A stretch of DNA of 21,787 nt from an uncultured bacterium (GCA_903916135.1 CAIWVT010000563.1:1-21787); one strand, 5' to 3'; counted from the first letter of the stretch, positions 1 to 8,682 are shown. The notes: generated from the letters alone by a model not told the origin. Translations and numbers: made by a program.

Positions 1-50
1 GGCTTTTAGGTGGTTTTGATTTTTTTTGTGCGAATTGGGATTTATTTGCG

Positions 51-58
51 TATCTTTG
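51..58 (+). promoter_or_regulatory. Bacteroidota -7 box (TATCTTTG)
   Basis: TATCTTTG matches the Bacteroidota primary sigma factor -7 consensus TAnnTTTG exactly. A TTTG at 25-28 could be the -33 element, but its 22-nt spacing is slightly longer than the usual 19-21. Transcription would start near 63-66 and read through a short leader into the propeller gene that starts at 183. Confidence 0.6.
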
Positions 59-76
59 TACCTATATTTATAAAGC

Positions 77-151
77 ATGAAAATGAAGAAAGTTGGGATA
101 CATTTACAAATGGTTACAAACGGTTACAGATGGGCTGGTGGCAATAAATAA
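77..151 (+). CDS. possible 24-codon leader ORF
   Basis: A short open frame (begins MKMKKVGIHL, ends with TAA at 149-151) lies between the TATCTTTG box and the propeller gene. It is just downstream of the predicted transcription start and would be the first ORF on the message. Its stop codon abuts the GTTATAGGC motif at 152-160. No family is recognised and coding is unproven; it may be chance. Confidence 0.2.
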   Translation: MKMKKVGIHLQMVTNGYRWAGGNK

Positions 152-182
152 GTTATAGGCAAGCAGAAAAAAAAGACAAAAA

Positions 183-2252
183 ATGAAAACTCATTTTATT
201 TTGGCGATAGCAATACTTGTACAAGTCAATTTTTGCTATTCGCAATGGATTCAAACTGATGGACCATACGGCAATACTACTGTTTTGTCAATAATCCCAC
301 ATGACTCATTGATATTAACTTCAACAGGCTGCGGATATTTTTCTAAAAAGTCAATTAATAATGTTTGGAATTTAAATTCTACTTTAACTTTTTCTGGTTA
401 TACTCAGATAGGAGATAGTCTTTTCATTGGAGGTAGTAATATAAAATTGATTGATTTATCAAATCCAAATAACCCTCCAACAACTATTAATTCTATTTCA
501 CTAACTACGCTTTCACATTCTGATTCTTGTTTATATGGCGGTAATTCGACTTCTGGATTTTTTAAATCCAGTGATGTGGGAAATACTTGGAGCTCTATAA
601 ATGGAGGGTTGCCTGCTGATACAAATTCTATGCCTTATCCACCTTATTTTTATTATACTTATAATGTAAAATCTATCGAAGTAACAACAAATTATATTTT
701 TTGCGGAACCAGTAAAGGTGTTTATCGAAATACTGGAGCACTCTCAGTTTGGGCACCTTTTAATTCAGGATTACCTGCATCGAATGTTACCTTTATAAAA
801 TCGTTTAATGACACCCTTTTTACTGCAATAGGAAATAATTTATATAAGAGTGTTGACTTCGGAAATAATTGGACATTATTTTATGCATCTACTTCTCCCA
901 TAACAGCTATTTTAGAAGTAAATAATCAATATTTTGTTGGAAGTTATAGTAATGGAATAGTTTATTCTACTGATAATGGATTAGTCTGGAATGCAATTAA
1001 TTCAGGTTTATCTGATTTGAATGTTACTGTCATTTCACTTTATGATTCAACCTTGATTTGCGGAACGAATTCAGATGGTGTTTTTTACTTTCAAAGTGGG
1101 CAATGGATCAGCAATAGATCAGGAATGGTATGTGCTACCATAAGGTCAATGACGGTTGCCAATCACAATTTAATTTCAAATGATGAAAACAAAGTCTACA
1201 GACTAAATGCAATTGGAAATTGGATAGATAATTCCCCCTTGGTAACTTTTGATTTGTTCGGCTCTTTGAGTTCAATGAACGACACTATTTTTCTTTCAGT
1301 TGAATATGATACACCTTCCTGGCCATATGATAATCCTTTTATTGTTTACAGTCCTGATAATGGTATTACCTGGAACAACCTAGTCAATCCTGTTCCCTTT
1401 GCCCGCGATGATCCCTATCGTATCTACAGTGAAAATGGCAGACTTTATGCATATGAAGATGAATTAATGTATTATACCAATAATCTGGGGCTAAGTTGGA
1501 CAAATATAAGTCTGCCTTCTCAATATTGCAATGGTTTTAATGATTTTATCATAAATAACTCAATCTCTTATGCTGCGGCATGTGGCAATGGACAATTTGT
1601 AAAACTTGATAATAGTCAAAATTGGGTGTTATCAAATAATGGATTACCAACAGATAGAGAACCACGTTCTTTAGCCAGTTGCGATAGTGCATTATTTGCT
1701 TATATAAGTGTTCATGGGATGTATGTTAGTTTTGACAACGGAAATAACTGGACTTATGCAAATAATGGTTTAGTTACAAATTATTCGATTCGCGACTTTG
1801 CAAACAAAGGTTCTGATCTATTTGTAACTACTGATTATGGGGTTTTCGCTACAAATGACTTTGGTCAGAATTGGTTTGCAATTAATAATGGGTTAAAGAA
1901 CCTAAATGCGAGTTCAATAAAGATTTTAAATGACACTTTGTACGTTGGAACCTATGGAAATGGAATTTGGAAACAAAGTATAACTGATATAAACCTGAAT
2001 GTTCACGACTATCAACAATCTGATAAATCCTTAAAAATTTATCCTAACCCAGCTTCTGAATACGTTCATGTTGCGACTAATTCGCATAAAGCAAGATTTA
2101 AAATTATAGATATGGTTGGAAAAGAAGTATTGTCAGGGAACTTAAATACAAGTAATGAAATTAATATTTCTACAATAAAATGTGGAGCATATGTTGTGTT
2201 TATACAGTTTGACAAAAAAGTTCAGACAACAAAATTATTAATTAACAGATGA
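183..2252 (+). CDS. secreted beta-propeller (BNR/Ycf48-like) protein with T9SS type A sorting domain
   Basis: This 689-aa protein begins with a signal peptide (MKTHFILAIAILVQVNFCYS). Its body consists of repeated blades with the pattern S.D.GNNWT...NGL (for example GNTWSSINGGLP, GLVWNAINSGLS, GNNWTYANNGLV, GQNWFAINNGLK), typical of sialidase/BNR or photosystem II assembly factor-like propellers. From about residue 617 the C-terminus is a type A T9SS sorting domain: KIYPNPASEYV, then MVGKEVLSGN, ending KLLINR. The protein should be exported by Sec, then moved across the outer membrane by the type IX system and cleaved or anchored there. Propellers of this class in Bacteroidota usually have no known ligand; no sialidase catalytic set was identified, so enzymatic activity is not claimed. 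The gene stands alone after its own promoter-like box and is followed at once by a palindromic attC-like element. Confidence 0.9.
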   Translation: MKTHFILAIAILVQVNFCYSQWIQTDGPYGNTTVLSIIPHDSLILTSTGCGYFSKKSINNVWNLNSTLTFSGYTQIGDSLFIGGSNIKLIDLSNPNNPPTTINSISLTTLSHSDSCLYGGNSTSGFFKSSDVGNTWSSINGGLPADTNSMPYPPYFYYTYNVKSIEVTTNYIFCGTSKGVYRNTGALSVWAPFNSGLPASNVTFIKSFNDTLFTAIGNNLYKSVDFGNNWTLFYASTSPITAILEVNNQYFVGSYSNGIVYSTDNGLVWNAINSGLSDLNVTVISLYDSTLICGTNSDGVFYFQSGQWISNRSGMVCATIRSMTVANHNLISNDENKVYRLNAIGNWIDNSPLVTFDLFGSLSSMNDTIFLSVEYDTPSWPYDNPFIVYSPDNGITWNNLVNPVPFARDDPYRIYSENGRLYAYEDELMYYTNNLGLSWTNISLPSQYCNGFNDFIINNSISYAAACGNGQFVKLDNSQNWVLSNNGLPTDREPRSLASCDSALFAYISVHGMYVSFDNGNNWTYANNGLVTNYSIRDFANKGSDLFVTTDYGVFATNDFGQNWFAINNGLKNLNASSIKILNDTLYVGTYGNGIWKQSITDINLNVHDYQQSDKSLKIYPNPASEYVHVATNSHKARFKIIDMVGKEVLSGNLNTSNEINISTIKCGAYVVFIQFDKKVQTTKLLINR

Positions 2253-2262
2253 CATATTGGCA

Positions 2263-2400
2263 GCCTATAACAGGCGGTATATTTTATTGCCGAGTTAGTG
2301 CGAATTTCTGTGTTTCTGCATCTAATAAACTTTCGTGTAACTTGAAAGTTCAATGTTTCGAAATCGGCAACAAAAACATACCGCCAATCCGTTACTTGCA
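2263..2400. repeat. attC-like palindromic intergenic element
   Basis: An outer pair GCCTATAAC (2263-2271) and GTTACTTGC (2391-2399) shows partial inverse complementarity (GC...TAAC / GTTA...GC). It encloses a long imperfect inverted repeat, 2273-2293 (starts GGCGGTAT, ends TTGCCGA) against 2364-2385 (starts TCGGCAAC, ends ATACCGCC). The layout and the total length of about 130 bp resemble integron attC sites, but the outer boxes do not match the strict RYYYAAC/GTTRRRY consensus. A short open frame over this stretch (2249-2431) is best explained by the repeat. Confidence 0.5.
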
Positions 2401-2435
2401 AGCAAAAAAACGAGTTAATCTCAATTTTTAAATAG

Positions 2436-2735
2436 ATGATACGATTTTTGTTTCTTCCATTATTTTTTATTCCGACATTTTTATTAGGACAGACAATTAT
2501 TGGAAAATATAAAGGAATACATGCTCATAATACTTACACGATAGAAGTTAATAAAGACAGCACATTCGTGCAAAGAAATATTTTTTGTTTGGACAGTTAT
2601 ATAGCAAGTGGACATTGTTCAGTTATATCAGACACTTTAGTGCTAGAAATAAAAAAAATCAGGATTTTATATTCAAATGGAAGTAGACAAATTGAAGACA
2701 CAAGTGATATTTGGTTTAAGAGAGTAAGAGGCTAA
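2436..2735 (+). CDS. small secreted hypothetical protein
   Basis: This 99-aa protein has a clear signal peptide (MIRFLFLPLFFIPTFLLGQT). The mature part begins IIGKYKGIHAHNTYTIEVNKDSTF, followed by alternating hydrophobic/polar strands and two cysteines (CLDSYIASGHC) that could form a disulfide. Short beta-rich proteins beginning with a GKY or GxW strand after the signal peptide are common lipocalin-like or META-like secreted proteins in Bacteroidota. This copy is short, so it may be a truncated member. It lacks a T9SS sorting domain and is probably periplasmic. It follows the attC-like palindrome, as a gene cassette would. Function unknown. Confidence 0.65.
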   Translation: MIRFLFLPLFFIPTFLLGQTIIGKYKGIHAHNTYTIEVNKDSTFVQRNIFCLDSYIASGHCSVISDTLVLEIKKIRILYSNGSRQIEDTSDIWFKRVRG

Positions 2736-2974
2736 TCAAAATATTTAATTATGCCAGACGCCTTAGTGCAACTTCATGTAAATTATGACAAGTTAGAATT
2801 ATGGTGTATACTTACAAAACAAAAAAACAGAACTTGCAAGCGGTAATTCTTATGGACAATGTTGAACGTATAACACATGAAGTAATGATGATTAGTTATG
2901 GACAAATCATTACACGAAATATTGACAGGTAATAGTAATAAACTCCAGCAGGTAATAAAGGCTTGCTATCAGAG

Positions 2975-3052
2975 GGACAGCGGGGTTTTAGGACAGTGTC
3001 GTTCGCTGTTGCCTTGAGGTTAAAGCAAGGCAGAGGTTCCAACCCCCTGTCC
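2975..3052. repeat. compound stem-loop
   Basis: The outer arms GGACAGCGGGGTT (2975-2987) and AACCCCCTGTCC (3041-3052) pair almost completely. Inside is a perfect 7-bp hairpin TGCCTTG/CAAGGCA (3010-3032). It sits between two convergent genes, so it could fold in either transcript. No U-tract follows, so it is not a classical intrinsic terminator. Confidence 0.45.
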
Positions 3053-3064
3053 TTCCTTTTCCTT

Positions 3065-3086
3065 TAGGCTCTGCCTATATCCTTTT
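3065..3086 (-). repeat. dispersed GGCAGAGCCTA repeat, partial copy
   Basis: TAGGCTCTGCCTATATCC matches, in the reverse orientation, the left part of the repeat seen complete at 13119-13166 and 13874-13927. Confidence 0.5.
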
Positions 3087-3189
3087 GTGTAAATAAGCTA
3101 AACTCAAAAGCAGGTGCGCATGTCTTATATGCAATCGCATAGAAACTTGACAAACATGCCGGAATTGCACCCTTGCTTGACCTTGAAGG

Positions 3190-6100
3190 TTATTGAATCA
3201 AGGTTACTGTACCTTTATATATATGTTTCTTTCCAGTGCGATCCGCCACTTCAATCAGATATACATACACCCCTTGCACTCCTTTTGAGAAATCACCTTT
3301 ATTATTGTAGGTGCCATTCCAACCCTCATTGATGTTTTTAGTGAAGAACATTTCTTTTCCCCAACGGTCGTAAATGGTCATTAAATAGTTTTTGGTGTCT
3401 AAGCCAACCCCAATAGGTTTGAAGACAGGGTTTTTTTCATCATTGTTGGGCGTAAACGAATTTGGAATCCAAAAAGCAAAGTAGGGTAAAATGATGACGG
3501 TTTCCTGAGCCGTATCCATACAGCCATTAGCATCTATCACAACTAATGTGATAACAAACGCGCCCGTATCAGTATAAACATGATTCACTTGATTGCCCGA
3601 AGCATAGTTGTTATCGCCAAAGTTCCATTCCCAGGCAGTAATATTTCCAATGGATTGATCGTAGAAAAACACGGGACCTTCATTGATGGTAATGAAATCC
3701 GGTTTGGTATAAAAAGCAGCCACAGGACCCGCAACGCTAATAATTGTTGCATTGGCAGTGCCTGTACATCCATTATAACTCACCGTTACACTGTAGGTGC
3801 CTCCTGCAAGTCCTGTTGCCGTTTGAGCAGTTTGCGGGGGAACGGTACTCCAAAGATAGGTGTATCCTGCTCCCGAAAGACTTGCTGTGGCAGTGCCATC
3901 ATCATTGGTGCAGGATGCATCCGTGGATGTGGTGCTTACACCAAGATATGAATTCACATTCACCGTAACCGCGCTTGAACCTGTGCATCCATTATAGGTT
4001 GCCGTAACAATATAGGTGGTATTAACTGTTGGATTGACCACAATACTAACTCCCGTGCTTGGCGGAGCTGTATTCCACTGATAGGTGTTTCCTCCCGAAG
4101 CTGTGAGGGTAACGGGATTGCCCGGGCATATAGTCTGCGGTTGCGCCACCACCGTAATGGGAAGCATTGCGGTAACCACTACTACTATGGATGCCGTACC
4201 TGTGCATCCTCCGGCATTGGATACAGTAACGGAATAGGTTCCGGCAGTATTCGCCGTGATGGTTTGTGTCATTGCATTTGTTGACCACAAATAGCCTGCA
4301 TAGCCCGCTCCTGCATCCAAAGTAGTTGACGTTCCCGGGCAGATAGTGGTCTGTCCGGTGATGCTTGGTGTGAGGCTTGTGCTTTGCGTGACGGTGAGAG
4401 ATGCAGTACCCGAACAGCCTCCGGCATTTGTTACGGTAACCGAATACGTTCCTCCTGTGGTAATCGTAATGCTTTGTGTTGTTGCGGTGGTTGACCACAA
4501 ATAGGAAGCATATCCAGCACCTGCATTCAAAACAGCCGAACTGTTGGCGCATATCGTGGTGGGACCATTGATGGTTGGCGTAGGATTGGCACTTTGGGTA
4601 ACGTTGACCGAAGCAGTTCCTGAGCAGCCATTACCATTGGTTACAGTTACTGAATAGGTTCCTGCTATAGTAACAGGTATCGTTTGTGTGGTTGCATTGG
4701 TTGACCACAGATAAGAGGCGTATCCTGCTCCTGCATCCAAGGTAGTTGTTGCACCCGGGCATATCGCTAATGTACCCGTGATGCTTGGTGTAGGGTTCGG
4801 ATTAACGGTAACCGTTACCTGACCTGAACCTATGCAGGACGCAGCACTTGCAGCACTCAAAGTAATATCGTCCACAGCAAAACTTGGATCGGTTCCAACA
4901 TTATCGTCATTATTTACCCAGCGAAACCCTAATTTGACATTGGGATTGTTATCAGCGCTTGCGGGCAAAGCAATAGAAAAAGCCGTCCACAATCCTTGGG
5001 GAGTACAAGTTAATAGTGTTTTTGGCATGTCGCTTAGTTGCGCCCACAACGTGCCATTGAAATACCATAAGGTGGCATTATCAATGGTGTTTTGTCCATT
5101 TTCGATGTAATTAAAACTTACGGTGATATTGGTTTTGCCTGTGCAATTAATGGTAGGTGAATCGGCTCTTTTATCGGTCAACGGAAACCAAAGACCAAGC
5201 CCGCCAGCCATATAAGCTGCCCCCGGGTCGTTGCCTACAGTGGTGGATCCAACATGCAAAGATGGGTCAGTGGCACCGCACACCGAACCGCAAGCCCCTG
5301 CCGCATTGCCACATTCTTGTCCACTTACAAACCATGTGTTGGCATCTGCGCCATTGGCTCCTGTCAAGGTGATAGACCAGGGTCCATTCGGACTAACATA
5401 TCCACTGGCAAGGCAACCCGTAGCACAGGCATTTTGAAAAGCTTCCGCCCAAAATACTGCTGGACCACCGCCCCCATTACTCACCGTTACGGAATAAATT
5501 CCGGCAGTAGTTACTGTTATGGTTTGTGTTGTCGCTGTGGTTGACCATAAATAGGTGGTGTATCCTGCTCCTGCATCCAATGTACTGGATGTGCCGGCGC
5601 ATATCGCCGTAGGTCCTGTGATGGTAGGTGTTGGGCTTGCAGTTTGCGAAACGGTCAGAGAGGCACTTCCTGTGCAGCCGTTGCTGTTGGACACGGTTAC
5701 CGTGTAGGTGCCAATATTAGATATGCTTATGCTTTGCGTGGTAGCAGTGGTTGACCATAAATAAGAAGAGAACCCCGCTCCAGCATTCAAGGTGGCTGTA
5801 GTACCTGCACAAATGGAAGTAGGTCCGGTTATACTTGGCGTGGGACTGGTGGCATAATTCACATTTATGGCATCTGAACCAGTGCAACCATTGCTGTTTG
5901 TAACCGTAACAGAATAGGTTCCGGCGGTTGTTACCGTGAGGGTTGGCGTGGTGGCATTGTTTTGCCAATGATAGGTGCAAGTGGGTGTGGTGGCATTCAA
6001 TACCAAAGTTTGTGAAGGGCATAAGGTGGTGTCGTTGCCAAGATTAACTATAGGGTTGGTGCTGAAATAAACATGCACTGTGTCGGAGGCAACACAAGCA

Positions 6101-6849
6101 CCCACGGTTATGCGTACCCAATAGGTTCCTGCCGCAGTTACCGTGAAGGTGGGTCCTGTAGAATTATTTTGCCATAAATAGGTTGCATTGGTGGTGGTGG
6201 CATTCAGCACCACGGTTTGACCCGGGCATAGGGTAAGATCAGGACCTAAATTGACACTACAGGGGTTGTTGGTGCAACAAAAGGAAGCAATCATTCCTGA
6301 ACTTCCGGAGGAACCGGAATGAAGAATAATCCAGTTATGCCCTGCTTGTGCAGCAGTTGCCGTGAATGTGATGGTGTTGGAAGTCCATGTATAGCCCACC
6401 GCTGGCAAACTGCCAAGGGCGAATGCTCCTGCGGTTGAGCCGGAGGTGTTGGTGTAAATAAAAGGAGCAAAACTTCCTGTGCTTCCTGTGCCATGACTCA
6501 CATAGGTGAATCGAAAGGTGTAGGTTTGACCTGCAACTAAGGTAGGGGTGAATCGCAATCCAAATCCTTCGCCACCAGTGGTCCAAGAGGAACCACTTCC
6601 AATGAATATGGCTCTGCATCCGGCAGTATTGATGGGAGGGGGAATGGTGAGACTGGCACCGGGCCACCCACCTGTCCATGCAGACCCTGTCCATTGCAAA
6701 AGGTCAGAATCCTGGCCACTTAAATTGGCACTCGAAGTAAAACTTGTTCCGGGTGTTGCACTCATAAAGCATGAATCAACTAAGCTTAATGCCGAGGAAA
6801 GCTTCGTTAAAACAATGACGCAATAGAGTAATACGTATATTTTTCTCAT
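3190..6849 (-). CDS. large Ig-like/PKD repeat surface protein with T9SS type B (gliding motility-associated) C-terminal domain
   Basis: The protein is 1219 aa from the preferred start at 6849 (MRKIYVLLYCVIVLTKLSSA, a good signal peptide); an upstream ATG at 6879 would add ten polar residues in front and is less likely. Order of parts: a jelly-roll-like N-terminal domain; two Ig-like units (NLGPDLTLCPGQ, NLGNDTTLCPSQ); two units of the PTPxITGPTxICAG...LDAGAGY.xYLWST type; a MAM/jelly-roll-like insert (FWAEAFQNAC...FAVDDITL); three more ITG units; two further Ig-like or SprB-like units; one PKD domain (AWEWNFGDNNYASG). The CHU_C-type end (FWIPNSFTPNNDE...IYDRWGKEMFF...GWNGTYNNK...GVYVYLIEV) occupies about the last 95 residues. 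It should be a secreted, surface-attached adhesin-like protein. The neighbouring 1418-aa protein has the same type of C-terminus. Confidence 0.9.
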   Translation of the reverse strand: MRKIYVLLYCVIVLTKLSSALSLVDSCFMSATPGTSFTSSANLSGQDSDLLQWTGSAWTGGWPGASLTIPPPINTAGCRAIFIGSGSSWTTGGEGFGLRFTPTLVAGQTYTFRFTYVSHGTGSTGSFAPFIYTNTSGSTAGAFALGSLPAVGYTWTSNTITFTATAAQAGHNWIILHSGSSGSSGMIASFCCTNNPCSVNLGPDLTLCPGQTVVLNATTTNATYLWQNNSTGPTFTVTAAGTYWVRITVGACVASDTVHVYFSTNPIVNLGNDTTLCPSQTLVLNATTPTCTYHWQNNATTPTLTVTTAGTYSVTVTNSNGCTGSDAINVNYATSPTPSITGPTSICAGTTATLNAGAGFSSYLWSTTATTQSISISNIGTYTVTVSNSNGCTGSASLTVSQTASPTPTITGPTAICAGTSSTLDAGAGYTTYLWSTTATTQTITVTTAGIYSVTVSNGGGGPAVFWAEAFQNACATGCLASGYVSPNGPWSITLTGANGADANTWFVSGQECGNAAGACGSVCGATDPSLHVGSTTVGNDPGAAYMAGGLGLWFPLTDKRADSPTINCTGKTNITVSFNYIENGQNTIDNATLWYFNGTLWAQLSDMPKTLLTCTPQGLWTAFSIALPASADNNPNVKLGFRWVNNDDNVGTDPSFAVDDITLSAASAASCIGSGQVTVTVNPNPTPSITGTLAICPGATTTLDAGAGYASYLWSTNATTQTIPVTIAGTYSVTVTNGNGCSGTASVNVTQSANPTPTINGPTTICANSSAVLNAGAGYASYLWSTTATTQSITITTGGTYSVTVTNAGGCSGTASLTVTQSTSLTPSITGQTTICPGTSTTLDAGAGYAGYLWSTNAMTQTITANTAGTYSVTVSNAGGCTGTASIVVVVTAMLPITVVAQPQTICPGNPVTLTASGGNTYQWNTAPPSTGVSIVVNPTVNTTYIVTATYNGCTGSSAVTVNVNSYLGVSTTSTDASCTNDDGTATASLSGAGYTYLWSTVPPQTAQTATGLAGGTYSVTVSYNGCTGTANATIISVAGPVAAFYTKPDFITINEGPVFFYDQSIGNITAWEWNFGDNNYASGNQVNHVYTDTGAFVITLVVIDANGCMDTAQETVIILPYFAFWIPNSFTPNNDEKNPVFKPIGVGLDTKNYLMTIYDRWGKEMFFTKNINEGWNGTYNNKGDFSKGVQGVYVYLIEVADRTGKKHIYKGTVTLIQ

Positions 6850-6931
6850 TTGCTTAGGTATTTTTGAACACCTTTCCACAAACGCTAGGCGTTAGTTTTT
6901 AAAGGTGATTTTGTTTTTTATAAATAAAAAG

Positions 6932-6939
6932 CAAATATA
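6932..6939 (-). promoter_or_regulatory. -7 box of the minus-strand Ig/PKD gene
   Basis: Read on the minus strand, the sequence is TATATTTG, a match to TAnnTTTG. It lies about 83 nt upstream of the preferred start at 6849. No convincing TTTG element is seen at -33. Confidence 0.4.
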
Positions 6940-7056
6940 CATCATTTTATCTGAATAATATTATTTTTTTGATATTTATTTTATTTATGGGAATACTCCT
7001 GTCATTATTGACAGACAAGAATGATGCAGATTTATAGGATTTTAGATGATGATAAG

Positions 7057-7106
7057 AGCCTATAAAGATAGTGGCGAAAGAGGTAGGAATCTTTGCTGAA
7101 CGGGAG
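7057..7106 (+). repeat. dispersed 50-bp repeat copy
   Basis: AGCCTATAAAGATAGTGGCG...TTTGCTGAACGGGA aligns along its length with the copy at 13881-13927 (AGCCTAAAAGGATAAGGGCG...TTCTGCCGAACGGGA). The intergenic stretch 6850-7217 otherwise holds only the promoter box above and the hairpin at 7132-7162. Confidence 0.55.
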
Positions 7107-7131
7107 ATAATTTAAACGTGGATGATAGCAA

Positions 7132-7162
7132 GTGAAGCCTTCACTTGGAGTAAAGGCTTCAC
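7132..7162. repeat. GTGAAGCCTT hairpin
   Basis: A perfect 10-bp stem GTGAAGCCTT/AAGGCTTCAC has an 11-nt loop. The same hairpin type recurs at 13070-13100 and 13990-14020, each time near a copy of the 50-bp dispersed repeat. It lies downstream of the minus-strand OmpA gene and could help end its transcript. Confidence 0.55.
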
Positions 7163-7217
7163 GAACTCTACGTCCCGAACCTGCTGCGAGACGGATATTA
7201 AAGTCTAAAACTTTAGT

Positions 7218-8036
7218 TTATGATTTCTTTACAATTTCAACGCGTCTGTTTTTGGCTCTGCCTTCATCAGTTCTGTTGTCGGCAACAGGTTTTTCCTGAC
7301 CCCAGCCGATTGTTGACAATCGAGATTTGTCTATACCTTTTGCAATAAGAGCAGCCATAACAGATTTAGCTCTTTCGTTGCTAAGATTCTTGTTGCTGGT
7401 TGCATCACCAACATTATCCGTATGACCTTCAATTGATATTTTAAGGGTTGCAGACGTTTTCAACATTTCATATATCTGGTCAATTATGGGAAATGATTCT
7501 TTTTGTATTACAGATTTTCCTGTTTCAAAAAGAATATCCAAAGCTATGAAACCATCTTTGTTTAACGCATCAAGTATGGCAGATGCTTGAATATCTTGTT
7601 TCATTTCTTCTATTTCCACTATGGTAAGCGTATAGGATTCTGCAACATCTGAAGCAGCATCAATGCCAATCCAAATAGATTTTTCGCCCGATTTACAGAA
7701 TAAAGTAGCATACTGTGAAGCCAAATAAATTCTTTTCACATTATATCTTGCCAGAGCATTTTCATAGTTCTTTACAACTTGGTAAAAAGAATAGGCTTGT
7801 TTACCTCCTTCAGTATTAAAATCATAAGTAACCATAGTTTTGTAACCTTCAATAGTTTTTGAATTGCCATCAATCATAACAAGGTCAGTAATACCAAAGT
7901 TTGCAGTACATTCTCTTATTGTATAATTTGGCATTCGGTTAAATAGCGGATGATCTGTACATCCTTCTGCATCTTGTGCAAATACTGATATAATGCTGAA
8001 AAGCAGTATTGAGAGCGTAATAGTGATTTTTTTCAT
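7218..8036 (-). CDS. OmpA-family peptidoglycan-binding outer-membrane protein
   Basis: The protein has 272 aa with the start at 8036 (MKKITITLSILLFSIISVFAQ, a clean signal peptide). The upstream ATG at 8063 adds nine residues and would spoil that signal. Residues 22 to about 160 form a domain I do not recognise beyond 'OmpA-associated': it includes MPNYTIREC and repeated aromatic strands. Residues 162-272 form an OmpA-like C-terminal domain: LDILFETGKSVIQ, then IEGHTDNVGD with D207, NLSNERAKSV with R222, and GWGQEKPVADNRTDEGRAKNRRVEI. The aspartate and arginine are the pair that bind diaminopimelate in this family. The protein probably tethers the outer membrane to peptidoglycan. It has no transmembrane barrel of E. 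coli OmpA type. It sits between two T9SS type B cargo genes; a link to the secretion or gliding machinery is possible but not shown. Confidence 0.88.
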   Translation of the reverse strand: MKKITITLSILLFSIISVFAQDAEGCTDHPLFNRMPNYTIRECTANFGITDLVMIDGNSKTIEGYKTMVTYDFNTEGGKQAYSFYQVVKNYENALARYNVKRIYLASQYATLFCKSGEKSIWIGIDAASDVAESYTLTIVEIEEMKQDIQASAILDALNKDGFIALDILFETGKSVIQKESFPIIDQIYEMLKTSATLKISIEGHTDNVGDATSNKNLSNERAKSVMAALIAKGIDKSRLSTIGWGQEKPVADNRTDEGRAKNRRVEIVKKS

Positions 8037-8076
8037 GTTCTTTAGATTTAAGTTTTTTATCAATATGTGTGTGTTT

Positions 8077-8084
8077 CAAAAATA
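8077..8084 (-). promoter_or_regulatory. -7 box of the OmpA-family gene
   Basis: On the minus strand this reads TATTTTTG, matching TAnnTTTG, 41 nt upstream of the start at 8036. Confidence 0.45.
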
Positions 8085-8650
8085 CGATAACTACTACTCA
8101 TTAGCGGATAACATCAAGCTGAACAAAGCCGCCGGAGCCACAGTGAGTTATTATTTGTGTTAGCTCTGTTTTTATTGGCGGCTAATTTTCGTTATAAACA
8201 CAGTTAAAAGCCGTTCTGTTATCGTTTAAAAGTCGTTTTCATCCAGAATCTTTGCAAATTCCGTTCGGGCAGTAAAATTACACAAAAACATAATACAAAG
8301 AACAAAAAAGATGAATTATTTTGGTGGTGCCCTATTTGATTTTGCTGTGTTATACCGTGACGGTATCCATAATAGTCACCCCCCCAACACAGCGTGTATG
8401 GAGCTGTAGAGTGTCGGGATAGAGAAATTGAACTTATAGCAGTTACTCTTTCGGCATTATGTCAAACGGGGGTTTGGATTAAAATATTGAAAGCAGTGGT
8501 ATTACCAAACCACTTTCTTTGATTAAACATATTGACGTTAATGCCGTTACAGTTCTCACACTATTGATTTCAATCAATTGTTTGATGATTGTAAATCGCA
8601 TACACTATAGAAAAAGATTAGAAAGTTATCAAAATATATTTTTGTAAATC
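8085..8650. other. long divergent intergenic region with several palindromes
   Basis: The gap between the divergent OmpA and 1418-aa genes contains no credible ORF. Visible structure: arms AGCCGCC (8127-8133) and GGCGGCT (8177-8183); a perfect palindrome ATACCGT-G-ACGGTAT (8352-8366) of operator type; and a hairpin AGTGGT/ACCACT (8495-8514) followed by TTCTTT. The rest is unexplained. Confidence 0.5.
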
Positions 8651-8652
8651 CA

Positions 8653-8682
8653 TTGTAATATGAAAATAATGTTCCATCTTTG
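8653..8682 (+). promoter_or_regulatory. candidate promoter of the 1418-aa surface protein gene
   Basis: TTG (8653-8655) and CATCTTTG (8675-8682) are separated by 19 nt. They fit the Bacteroidota -33/-7 pattern TTTG-N19-TAnnTTTG with a mismatch at the first base of each box. The start codon at 8752 is 69 nt downstream. Confidence 0.5.

Larger units (their letters stand above)
2736..3189. other. gene-free spacer between convergent genes
   Basis: No credible ORF is present. The stretch holds a compound stem-loop (2975-3052) and one copy of the dispersed GGCTCTGCCTA repeat (3065-3086). It separates the plus-strand small secreted gene from the end of the minus-strand adhesin-like gene. Confidence 0.6.

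Noticed and set aside
2249..2431. 60-codon frame overlapping the stop of the propeller gene by ATGA
   Set aside because: It lies exactly over the attC-like palindrome and its peptide resembles no protein; the overlap is a chance product.
3114..3332. 72-codon plus-strand frame at the end of the Ig/PKD gene
   Set aside because: Its 3' half is antisense to the conserved CHU_C domain and it has no recognisable features.
4046..6719. Several minus- and plus-strand frames inside the Ig/PKD gene
   Set aside because: They are frame shadows of the repeat modules, rich in His/Cys/Arg from out-of-frame reading, and lie wholly within the well-supported 1219-aa gene.
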